A stretch of 64,000 nucleotides of DNA from Acidobacteriota bacterium (lineage in GTDB: Bacteria > Acidobacteriota > Vicinamibacteria > Vicinamibacterales > UBA2999). The DNA lies in assembly GCA_030697165.1 (NCBI GenBank), contig JAUYQQ010000008.1, positions 67,001-131,000 of the forward strand. Direction: 5' to 3'. Under the pieces are notes generated by a model that had not been told where the DNA came from, made no database searches, and saw only the letters and a list, made by a program, of their open reading frames with translations. Of this stretch, positions 49,810 to 57,453 are shown piece after piece. Positions within the stretch are counted from its first letter, which is position 1, and every line of letters begins with the position of its first letter. A program made the translations under genes and the position numbers.

Positions 49810-51533
49810 CAGGCCTTGCCGGCGGGCTCTCGCACGGCCGACTGCGGCCGGCGCGGGCCGGTCAGCTCGCTCACGATCATCCCGGTCACGAACACCACCA
49901 CCGCGCCGATCAGGTTGTGCCACAGGAACGCGATCGTGGTGTTAACAGTGACCCATCCCACCACGCCCATGCCCGTGAGCAGGCCCACGAAGGCGCCGGT
50001 CGAGTTGGCGCGCTTCCACCCAATCGCCAGCAGGAACACGCCCAGGATCGATCCATAGAAGAAGGATCCGAAGCGGTTGACCACCTCGATCAGCGATCCG
50101 AGTTCCGACGCCCAGATGGCGACGACCGACGCAAACACCGCCCAGAACAACGTGGCCAGCTTCGACACCCACAACAAATGCTTCTGATCGCCATCGTCTC
50201 TCACCCAGCGGCGATAGAAGTCGATCACGGTGGACGTCGAGAGCGCCGACAACTCGCCCGCGACGGTTGACATCGCGGCGGCGAAGATCGCCGCCATCAG
50301 CAGGCCGATCAGGCCAATCGGCAGGTGGTTGACGACGAATGTCGGGAAGACATAGTTGATGTCGTTGTACGACGAATCGCCTGACACCGCTTTCACCAGC
50401 GCGACCGCCTCGGCCCGCACGCCCAACACCCGCTGCTCTTCGGCGTTGAACGCCGCCGCCTGCGCCGTCTTCGCAGCAGCATCGCCGGACCGCTGGGCGA
50501 CCGCCAGTTGTTCGGCCGCCGCCTTGCGCGCGGCCACGGCCTCGCCGAACCTCTGTTCGATGGCCACGTACTCGCCGGCCCGGGCGCTCTCCCGCACGCG
50601 CTGATCGTGGGCGCGGTTGAACAGCATGGGCGGCGGTGTGAAGATGTAGAACAGGAACATGAACACGCCGATGATCATGACCAGCGCCTGCAGCGGGATC
50701 TTCCAGTAGGCGCTCATGAACAGCGACGTGCGCGCGTCATCGATCGACTTGGCGGTGAGGTAGCGCTGCACCTGGCTCTGGTCGGTGCCGAAGTACGAGA
50801 GGAACAAGAACATGGCGCCGATCGTGCCGGTCCAGAAGGTGTAGCGTGCGCTCGGGTCGGTCGAGAAATCAAACACCTGCAGGCGGCCGGTGGTGCCGGC
50901 AATGTGCAGTGCCTCGCCGACGCTGACGTTGTCGGGCAACCCCATCATCAGGGCGATGCAGGCCGCGGTCAGGCCAAACACGATCAGGTACATCTGTTTG
51001 ACGTCGGTCCAGGCCACGGCCTGCACGCCGCCCAGCATGGTGTAGACCGCGGTCGGCAGCGCCAGCAGCAGACAGGTGGTCGTGACGTCGAGGCCCAGCA
51101 TCACTGACAGGACCACCGCCGGGGCCGAGATCACGACACCGGTCGCCATGCCGCGCGAGAACAGGAACAGCAGGGCGGTGAACGAACGGGTCTTGGCGTC
51201 GAAGCGCCGCTCCAGAAACTCGTAGGCGGTGAAAATCCGTGCGTGGTGAAAGAACGGCACGAACGTCACGGCGATGATGATCATCGCGATCGGCAGGGCG
51301 TAGTACTGCTGCAGCAGCCCCATGCCCACGGCATACCCCTGGCCGGTGGTGCCGATCATCGTGATGGCCGACAGCTGCGTCGCCATCACCGACAACCCTA
51401 CCGCCCACCACGGCAGGCTGCGGCTGGCGAGGAAGTAGCCCTCGATCTCGTTGGTGTTCTTGCTGAGGCGAATGCCGTCCCAGACGATCCACGAGAGATA
51501 GACGGCGATGATGGTCCAGTCGAGGGCCGACAT
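49809..51533 (-). CDS. Sodium:solute symporter (SSS family)
   Basis: 574 residues with about 13 membrane helices. SSS features: LSWIVWDGIRLSKNTNEIEG, FLASRSLPWWAVGLSVMATQ, IGTTGQGYAVG and YFGTDQSQVQRYLTAKS. It uses the sodium gradient to import an organic solute; identity unknown. An alanine-rich hydrophilic insert, about 340-425 (REARAGEY-type, coiled-coil-like; AARKAAAEQLAVAQRSGDAA), breaks the helix pattern. Start ATG at 51533. It is flanked by a 28-residue and a 33-residue membrane micro-protein, each overlapping by one base. The argininosuccinate-lyase-like gene lies just upstream in the same operon. Confidence 0.9.
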   Translation of the reverse strand: MSALDWTIIAVYLSWIVWDGIRLSKNTNEIEGYFLASRSLPWWAVGLSVMATQLSAITMIGTTGQGYAVGMGLLQQYYALPIAMIIIAVTFVPFFHHARIFTAYEFLERRFDAKTRSFTALLFLFSRGMATGVVISAPAVVLSVMLGLDVTTTCLLLALPTAVYTMLGGVQAVAWTDVKQMYLIVFGLTAACIALMMGLPDNVSVGEALHIAGTTGRLQVFDFSTDPSARYTFWTGTIGAMFLFLSYFGTDQSQVQRYLTAKSIDDARTSLFMSAYWKIPLQALVMIIGVFMFLFYIFTPPPMLFNRAHDQRVRESARAGEYVAIEQRFGEAVAARKAAAEQLAVAQRSGDAAAKTAQAAAFNAEEQRVLGVRAEAVALVKAVSGDSSYNDINYVFPTFVVNHLPIGLIGLLMAAIFAAAMSTVAGELSALSTSTVIDFYRRWVRDDGDQKHLLWVSKLATLFWAVFASVVAIWASELGSLIEVVNRFGSFFYGSILGVFLLAIGWKRANSTGAFVGLLTGMGVVGWVTVNTTIAFLWHNLIGAVVVFVTGMIVSELTGPRRPQSAVREPAGKA

Positions 51534-51619
51534 CAGCGGGTGAAGTACGCCTGGAAAAGGTAGAGGACCGTCAAGGTGACGACCCAGACCACTGTCACCT
51601 TGATGTAAGTCTTGCCCAT
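51533..51619 (-). CDS. 28-residue membrane micro-protein upstream of the symporter
   Basis: Too short for usual gene callers. It encodes MGKTYIKVTVVWVVTLTVLY, then LFQAYFTR: a single helix with a YFTR end, resembling small symporter accessory proteins I recall as an annotated class. Its stop overlaps the symporter ATG (TGATG), and its ATG follows the upstream gene's stop by 5 bp. Context supports translation. Confidence 0.6.
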   Translation of the reverse strand: MGKTYIKVTVVWVVTLTVLYLFQAYFTR

Positions 51620-51624
51620 CGCTG

Positions 51625-53079
51625 TCACAGCTGCTGTACCCGTGCCTTGAGATTGGCGTCGGCGCGGTCGAGCGCCTCGCGCCGAAGGACCCAGCTCTCG
51701 CGATCGGTGTCGAGCAGCCGCCGCGACGCGCCAATGGCCCGGCCGGCCTCTTCGGGCGCCGGACCGCCGTAGGTCTTGCGCACGTTCACGAAATGCGCCG
51801 GGCTCAACACCTTCTGCAGGTCAGCCTCAGTGTATTCGAGCCGCCGCCCCAGAATGGCGCTCGACGCGCTGCCCAGCGCCGCCGACAGCGAGACCCCCGG
51901 ATCCTCGGTGAACGCCTTGAGCAGCAACGCGGCAATGGCGTGCGCCGAGCTGAATGGCAGGTCGTGATCCCGGACCAGCGTGTCGGCCAGCTCGGTCATG
52001 GTCGTGCCGCCATGCGCGGCGCGCGACGCCAGCTGTTCCACGTTGAAGTCGGCCAGCCGCATGGCCGCCGCGACCAGCGTGACCATGCGGATCGCATCGC
52101 CGAACATCGACGCCACCAGCGGCTGCAGGTCGTCTTCGGTGTCAACGATGTCGCCAAATGGGGTGTTGTGGACGGTGGTCACGATCGCCTGCGCCTGGCC
52201 CACCGCCTTGCTGCCAATGGCCCGCGCGTGCTCGAGCGCCACGGGGTTGCGCTTCTGCGGCATGATGCTGCTGCCCTGCACGAACCCGTCGCTCAGGCGC
52301 AGGTAGCCGAACTCCATCGTGCACCACAGCAGCAGGTCCTGGACGACGCGGCCGAGGCCGACGATGAGCGTGCTCGTGGCCGACACGCTTTCGAGCAGGT
52401 AATCGACCGTGGCAATGCTGCCGTAGGTGTTGCCGGTCGGCCCGCTGAAGCCCAGCAGTTCGCTGGTGCGGGTGCGATCGATCGGGAAGCCGGTGCCGGT
52501 AATGGCGCAGGCACCGAGCGGATTGCGGTTGGTGGACTCGAACGCCGCCGCCAGCCGCGTGGTGTCGCGCTCGAGCTGCTCGATCACGGCCAGCAGGTAA
52601 TGCGCAATGGTCGAGGGCTGGGCCGGCTGGGTGTGCGTGTGCGCGCCGTAGACGGTGTGCGTGTGGCGTTCGGCCAGCGCCAGCAGCGCGTCGCGCAGGT
52701 CCAGCGTCGCCGACGCCACCGCCGCGATGAACTCGCGCTGCCGAATCCGGTACATCGTCATGTCGATGTCGTTGCGGCTGCGGGCGGTGTGCAGGCGGCC
52801 GGCGACATCCTCGTCGCACGACTGCTTGATCAGCCGTTCGATGTAGAAGAACAGGTCTTCGTAGGTGCCGTCGTACAGCACCTGGCGCACGCGGTCGACC
52901 GAAATCCCGTCGAGCGCGGTGCGCAGCGAGCGGGCGTCTTCGTTTGTAATGATGCCCTGCTCGGTGAGCATCACCAGGTGGGCGTAGTTGATCGACATCA
53001 AGGGCGTGAGCAGCAGCTCCTTGGCGTCCTCGAAGTTCTCGTTGAGTACGTTGGCGACGTACTCGGGGGCAAATCTCAT
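51625..53079 (-). CDS. argH: Argininosuccinate lyase family enzyme
   Basis: 484 residues of the fumarase/aspartase superfamily. Conserved regions are LHTARSRNDID, HTHTQPAQPS, ITGTGFPIDR and the signature GSSIMPQKRNPVALE, with the catalytic serine loop. It cleaves argininosuccinate to arginine and fumarate if a true ArgH. The N-terminus lacks the usual WGGRF opening and begins MRFAPEYVANVLNENFEDAK, and RSRND is followed by Ile rather than Gln. No other arginine gene is nearby; it sits with a sodium symporter. A related lyase activity is therefore possible. Start ATG at 53079, 22 bp from the divergent acylase start. Confidence 0.8.
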   Translation of the reverse strand: MRFAPEYVANVLNENFEDAKELLLTPLMSINYAHLVMLTEQGIITNEDARSLRTALDGISVDRVRQVLYDGTYEDLFFYIERLIKQSCDEDVAGRLHTARSRNDIDMTMYRIRQREFIAAVASATLDLRDALLALAERHTHTVYGAHTHTQPAQPSTIAHYLLAVIEQLERDTTRLAAAFESTNRNPLGACAITGTGFPIDRTRTSELLGFSGPTGNTYGSIATVDYLLESVSATSTLIVGLGRVVQDLLLWCTMEFGYLRLSDGFVQGSSIMPQKRNPVALEHARAIGSKAVGQAQAIVTTVHNTPFGDIVDTEDDLQPLVASMFGDAIRMVTLVAAAMRLADFNVEQLASRAAHGGTTMTELADTLVRDHDLPFSSAHAIAALLLKAFTEDPGVSLSAALGSASSAILGRRLEYTEADLQKVLSPAHFVNVRKTYGGPAPEEAGRAIGASRRLLDTDRESWVLRREALDRADANLKARVQQL

Positions 53080-53101
53080 TACTAGCAGTATATTGCGGGT
53101 C

Positions 53102-55573
53102 ATGAAGCCACGACGCCCCCTCGCCGGCGCGCTATTCCTGATACTGGCCCTGACCTCGGCCGGGAGCACCCCCACCTCGGCCCAGCGGCCGGTCACCAGC
53201 ATCCAGGTCATGGGACTCAGCCAACCGGTGGAGATCCTGCGCGATCACTGGGGCATCAATCACATCTATGCCCAGAACGAAGCCGATCTCTTCTTCGCTC
53301 AAGGTTACGCGGCGGCTAAGGACCGGCTGTTCCAGTTCGAGATGTGGCGCCGCCAGGCAACCGGCACCGTCGCCGAAATCCTGGGGCCACGCGAGGCGCG
53401 GCGCGACCAGGGCGCCCGCCTCCACATGTTTCGTGGCGACCTGGACGATGAGCTGAACCGGTATCACCCACGCGGCAAGACGATCGTCGAGTCGTATGTG
53501 CGGGGCGTCAATGCCTACATCGCCGAGACCGAACAGAACGCGGCGCTCCTGCCGATGGAGTTCCGGATGCTCGGCATCACGCCGGGCCGCTGGACCCCCG
53601 CGGCGGTGATCTCGCGCCACCAGGCGCTGGCGGCGAATGCCGGCGAAGAAGCGCGATCGATGCGCGCGATCAAGGCAATTGGCATCGACGAGACCCGCGC
53701 GCTCATGTACTTCCAGGGCGGCAATCCCCGTTTCGAACTCGACGCCGCCATCGACCCGAAAACGTTTCCCGACAACGTGCTGGAGCTCTACACCGCGTTT
53801 CGCACCGCCATTCAGTTCCAGCCCGAAGATGTTTTGCCGGAGTTTCGAGGATCAGCGCAGGTCGCGGGTGGCCTGCCGAACCCGATTGCCGCTGACCCGG
53901 CCGGCCCGCTTTCGCTCGAGGCCGATCCGCGCGACATCGGGTCCAACAACTGGGTCGTGTCGGGATCGAAGACCGTCAGCACCAGGCCGATCATGGCCAA
54001 CGATCCGCACCGGGTGGTCGCGGCGCCGTCGCTGCGCTACTGGGTGCACCTGGTGGCCCCGGGCTGGAACGTAATCGGCGGTGGCGAGCCCGTACTGCCC
54101 GGCGTGTCGATTGGCCACAACGAACATGGCGCGTGGGGCCTCACGATCTTCGGCCAGGACACGGAGGACCTCTACGTGTACGACACCAACCCCGCCAATG
54201 CCAACGAGTATCGATACAAGGGCGGCTGGGAGCCCATGCGGGTGATCGCCGACACCATTCCCGTGAAGGGCGCGAAGCCCGAAGCCGTGCAGTTGAAGTA
54301 CACGCGCCACGGTCCCGTGGTGTTCGAAGACCGCGCCAACCGCAAGGCCTACGCCCTGCGCGCGGGCTGGATGGAACCGGGCAGCGCGCCCTACCTGGCC
54401 AGCCTCCGCATGAACCAGGCCCGCAACTGGGAGGAGTTCCTCGAGGCGTGCAGCCACAACCAGATGCCCTCGGAGAACATGGTGTGGGCGGATCGCAGCG
54501 GCACGATCGGCTGGCAGGCGTCGGGCATCCAGCCAATCCGCCGCAACTGGAGCGGCGTGCTGCCGGTTCCGGGTGATGGCCGGTACGAATGGGATGGCTA
54601 CCTGCCGATCAAGGCGCTGCCGTCCGAGACCAATCCGTCGCGCGGCTTCATTGCCACGGCCAATAACTACCTGCTGCCCGAGACCTATCCCTACAAGGAT
54701 CTGCTGCACGTCACCAACTGGGCCGATGCGTTCCGCGCCTCGCGCATCACCGAAGTGCTTGGGTCAGGCCGGCTCTTCACCATTCCGGAGATGGCGCGGT
54801 TGCAAAACGACGATCTGTCGGTCGTGGCTCGTGCGCTGACACCGCTGTTGATGCGCGTGGCGCTGTCGAATCCTGCGAGCGCGAAGGCGCGCGACCTGCT
54901 GGCGAACTGGGACTTCGTCCTCGACCAGGATTCAACCGCCGCCGGCGTCTACGCGATGTGGCAGCGGCGAATCCTCGCCAACACGCGCGACGTGGTCGTG
55001 CCGGAGGCACTCCGCAAGGCGGGCATCACGCCGGTCGCGACCAAGCGGATGATTGACTGGCTGCACGCGCCCGATGGCCGCTTTGGCCCCAACCCCATCG
55101 CCGGCCGGGACGCGCTGGTCGCACGCAGCATGGATGAAGCCGTCGCGGAACTCACGAAGCGGTTCGGTCCCGACATGCAGGGCTGGCAGTACGGACAGGA
55201 GCGGTATCACCACGCGCGGCTCACGCACCCGTTGTCGGCAGCGGTCAACGCCGCCACGCGCGCCAGGCTTGAAGTTGGTCCGCTGCCCAGGGGCGGCGAC
55301 AGCATGACGGTGAGCGCGACGGGCGCCGGCGACAACCAGACCGCTGGCGGGTCGCTCAAGATCATCGCCGACACGGACGACTGGGACAACTCCGTGGGCA
55401 TCAATACCCCGGGACAGTCGGGCGATCCCGACAGCCCGCACTACCGAGATCTGTTTGAACTGTGGGCGCAGGGCTCGTACTTCCCCGTCGCCTACTCGCG
55501 CACGAAGGTTGAGTCAGTAACCAAGGGCGTCACCCGGCTTACCCCAGCGACGCCCGGCGCCCAAAGAGAATAA
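53102..55573 (+). CDS. Penicillin acylase-family amidohydrolase
   Basis: 823-residue exported Ntn hydrolase precursor (signal peptide ALFLILALTSAGSTPTSA). It should self-cleave into alpha and beta subunits before the nucleophile Ser in DIGSNNWVVSGSKT, near residue 280. Typical blocks are DHWGINHIYAQNEADLFFAQ, GYAAAKDRLFQFEMWRRQ, PIMANDPHR and IGHNEHGAWGLT. It hydrolyses N-acyl bonds, such as beta-lactam side chains, acyl-homoserine lactones or other amides; the specific substrate is unknown. Start ATG at 53102. The TAA stop (55571-55573) overlaps an AGGAG-family repeat. Confidence 0.92.
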   Translation: MKPRRPLAGALFLILALTSAGSTPTSAQRPVTSIQVMGLSQPVEILRDHWGINHIYAQNEADLFFAQGYAAAKDRLFQFEMWRRQATGTVAEILGPREARRDQGARLHMFRGDLDDELNRYHPRGKTIVESYVRGVNAYIAETEQNAALLPMEFRMLGITPGRWTPAAVISRHQALAANAGEEARSMRAIKAIGIDETRALMYFQGGNPRFELDAAIDPKTFPDNVLELYTAFRTAIQFQPEDVLPEFRGSAQVAGGLPNPIAADPAGPLSLEADPRDIGSNNWVVSGSKTVSTRPIMANDPHRVVAAPSLRYWVHLVAPGWNVIGGGEPVLPGVSIGHNEHGAWGLTIFGQDTEDLYVYDTNPANANEYRYKGGWEPMRVIADTIPVKGAKPEAVQLKYTRHGPVVFEDRANRKAYALRAGWMEPGSAPYLASLRMNQARNWEEFLEACSHNQMPSENMVWADRSGTIGWQASGIQPIRRNWSGVLPVPGDGRYEWDGYLPIKALPSETNPSRGFIATANNYLLPETYPYKDLLHVTNWADAFRASRITEVLGSGRLFTIPEMARLQNDDLSVVARALTPLLMRVALSNPASAKARDLLANWDFVLDQDSTAAGVYAMWQRRILANTRDVVVPEALRKAGITPVATKRMIDWLHAPDGRFGPNPIAGRDALVARSMDEAVAELTKRFGPDMQGWQYGQERYHHARLTHPLSAAVNAATRARLEVGPLPRGGDSMTVSATGAGDNQTAGGSLKIIADTDDWDNSVGINTPGQSGDPDSPHYRDLFELWAQGSYFPVAYSRTKVESVTKGVTRLTPATPGAQRE

Positions 55574-55635
55574 ACAGGAGATCAGGAGACAAAGAGAAAG
55601 AATTGGGTTCCTCCTGAACTCTTGATCTCCTGTTT
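55572..55635. repeat. AGGAG-family inverted repeat, copy 6
   Basis: The left arm is AAACAGGAGATCAGGAGAC and the right arm CTCCTGAACTCTTGATCTCC, ending TGTTT. It lies between convergent acylase and DinB genes; the acylase stop TAA overlaps its left edge. Confidence 0.88.
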
Positions 55636-55638
55636 GAA

Positions 55639-56160
55639 TCAAATCCCGACGGAGTAGCGGTCTTGCAGGATGCCCAGGTGATGCTGGGCGTGGCCGGCGA
55701 TGATCCAGCAGATGGCGCGGGCGGAGACCGGGTTGTTGTTGGCCACGCCGACATTGCCAAGCGCGGTGGCGTCGAGCGATTCGACCAGCGTGATCGTGGC
55801 ACGGCGGACGGCAATCAGGTCGTCCACGACCTCGACCAGCGTGCGCCGGCCGTGGGGCGCCACCTCGGCCCAGGCGTTTTCATCGAAGCCGGCCAGGGGC
55901 GTCTGGTCGGCGCGGGCAATGCGCAGCAGCCGATAGGCAAACACGCGCTCGGCGTCGGCCAGGTGACCCAGTAGTTCCTTCACGCTCCACTTGCCTTCGG
56001 CATAGCGGTGGTCGCCCTTGGCGTCGGCCAGGCCGCGGATCCGCTCGAACTCGGTCACCTGGGCGTTCAGGAACGCCAGCGGGCCGCGATCGCCGACCTT
56101 GGCGACATAACTGGCATAGAAGGGCGCGAACTCATTTTCGGCCGGGCGAGGGATGATCAT
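55639..56160 (-). CDS. DinB-family protein
   Basis: 173 residues, four-helix-bundle DinB/YfiT-like metal-dependent protein. Metal-site histidines fit KWSVKELLGHLADAERVFAY (first His) and IIAGHAQHHLGIL (His pair). Members include thiol transferases (bacillithiol/mycothiol S-transferase-like) and hydrolases. It was named after a DNA-damage-inducible gene but is not the DinB polymerase. The start is ATG at 56160, overlapping the ArsA gene stop by 4 bp (ATGA), so it is the last gene of a cory-CC-star/ArsA/DinB operon. The longer open frame to 56610 overlaps ArsA and is rejected. Confidence 0.88.
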   Translation of the reverse strand: MIIPRPAENEFAPFYASYVAKVGDRGPLAFLNAQVTEFERIRGLADAKGDHRYAEGKWSVKELLGHLADAERVFAYRLLRIARADQTPLAGFDENAWAEVAPHGRRTLVEVVDDLIAVRRATITLVESLDATALGNVGVANNNPVSARAICWIIAGHAQHHLGILQDRYSVGI

Positions 56161-57089
56161 CGGGAGAGTGCTCCGTTGGGGACGAGGATCTGTGACAAGG
56201 TTTCCAGTGTTTTGATGCCGTGGACGTCGGAAGGTAACTGCGGCACCTTCACGCGCGACAGTTTTGCGAAACGGCGGTCGATCTCGTCGAGGTAGATCAC
56301 TTCCTGCGCGTGACGCGACTGCAGGAACGGATCCGGGCTCGTGGCCGGCAGAATGCGGTTCACGACCAGGCCGCCAATGGTGACGCCGGCTTCGGTCAAC
56401 TGTTCGATCGCACGGGCGGTCTCTTCGATCGGCAGGCGCTCGGCAACGAGCACCAGCATGAAGGCGCTGATGCGGGGGCTCAGCAGCCGCGCCCGGAACT
56501 CGCGCAGGCCTTCGAGGCGCCCGGTCAGCGAGATCATCACCGGGTCGGTCTTGTCGTCCTGCTCGATGCCGAGCATGGCCTGCCGCGAGCGCGACAGCGC
56601 GCGGATCCACGCCTCCATCAACTCGGGCATGCGAATCAGCCGCAGCGTGTGTCCGGTCGGCGCGGTATCAAACACGATCAGGTCGAACCGGGTGTCTTCG
56701 CCGCGGATCAATCCGCCGATGCGATCGAACAGCGCCATCTCCTCGGCACCGGGCATGCTCGCGGCCAGGTCGATCTGCTTGTTCGCTTCCTTCAGGATGT
56801 GATGGCCGAACAGCCCCTGGATGTTTTCCTTGACGTGGGCGACATAGCGTTGCGATTCGATCGCGCCGTCAATCTCCAGGCCCCACAGGTTCGGCAGCAG
56901 CTCCACCGGCTCGGGACCGATCTTGCGTTCGAAGATGTCGGAGGTCGAATGCGCCGGATCGGTGGACACCAGCAGCACGCGCTTGCCGGCATGACTCGCC
57001 GCCAGCGCCGTCGCCGACGCGCAGGTCGTCTTGCCGACGCCGCCCTTGCCGCCGAAGAACAGGACCTTCTTCTCGAGGAGGTGGCGCAT
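56157..57089 (-). CDS. ArsA-family (GET3-like) ATPase
   Basis: 310 residues. Deviant Walker A GGKGGVGKTT (13-22), switch I STDPAHSTSDIF and switch II VFDTAPTGHTLRLIRMPEL identify the ArsA/GET3 family. The ATPase couples hydrolysis to arsenite efflux (ArsA) or to tail-anchored protein handling (GET3). No arsB, arsC or arsR lies nearby, so arsenite transport is unlikely. It is a single-domain form, expected to act as a homodimer. Start ATG at 57089, 2 bp after the cory-CC-star stop. The DinB-family gene overlaps its 3' end. Confidence 0.9.
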   Translation of the reverse strand: MRHLLEKKVLFFGGKGGVGKTTCASATALAASHAGKRVLLVSTDPAHSTSDIFERKIGPEPVELLPNLWGLEIDGAIESQRYVAHVKENIQGLFGHHILKEANKQIDLAASMPGAEEMALFDRIGGLIRGEDTRFDLIVFDTAPTGHTLRLIRMPELMEAWIRALSRSRQAMLGIEQDDKTDPVMISLTGRLEGLREFRARLLSPRISAFMLVLVAERLPIEETARAIEQLTEAGVTIGGLVVNRILPATSPDPFLQSRHAQEVIYLDEIDRRFAKLSRVKVPQLPSDVHGIKTLETLSQILVPNGALSR

Positions 57090-57091
57090 CG

Positions 57092-57346
57092 CTAGCAACA
57101 GGGCAGGTTGCCGAGCGGCGAACGGTCCATGCCCATGCGCTTGTGCCACAGGTGGAACTGCTCGAGCAGGTACGGATAGACGTCCAGCAGGTACAGCGTG
57201 GCCGGATTCGGGAGGCCGACCACTTCCATGTAGCAGAGCAGCAGGAACATGTCGTTCAGTTCCGCGGCCTGCATCCGCAGCTCCCGCTCGTACGAGCCAT
57301 AGGCGGCGCCGTGGAAGAAGTCGGCGATGTTCTGGCGGATGGACAC
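57092..57346 (-). CDS. Cory-CC-star protein
   Basis: 84 residues from GTG at 57346. It is named for its C-terminus, which ends in two cysteines directly before the stop (GNLPCC). It contains a hydrophobic middle (NDMFLLLCYMEVVGLPNPAT, then LYLLDVYPYLLEQFHLWHKR) and an N-terminal RQNIADFFHGAAYGSYEREL. Family members occur beside ArsA-type ATPases, as here, so the pair probably acts together, perhaps as metal- or membrane-protein handling factors; the biochemical role is unknown. The long open frame above it (to 57778) is not coding. Confidence 0.78.
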   Translation of the reverse strand: MSIRQNIADFFHGAAYGSYERELRMQAAELNDMFLLLCYMEVVGLPNPATLYLLDVYPYLLEQFHLWHKRMGMDRSPLGNLPCC

Positions 57347-57372
57347 AGACCGATCATAGTCTCGGACGGTTC

Positions 57373-57436
57373 CGGACGGGAGGGCATCACTGGTCGGGAG
57401 GGAACTTCCTGTCGGGAGGGCACATCCCGTCGGGAG
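57373..57436. repeat. GTCGGGAGGG tandem repeat, left of the kinase gene
   Basis: Four near-tandem units of about 18 bp with the core GTCGGGAGGGCACATCCC, between the kinase stop and the cory-CC-star start. The same unit recurs at 60154-60258 on the far side of the kinase gene. Confidence 0.75.
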
Positions 57437-57453
57437 CCGCCGCTCGATCCCGG

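Noticed and set aside
56157-57089. Arsenite efflux ATPase
   Set aside because: ArsA-like by family, but no arsB, arsC, arsR or arsD nearby; the context is cory-CC-star and DinB-family genes.
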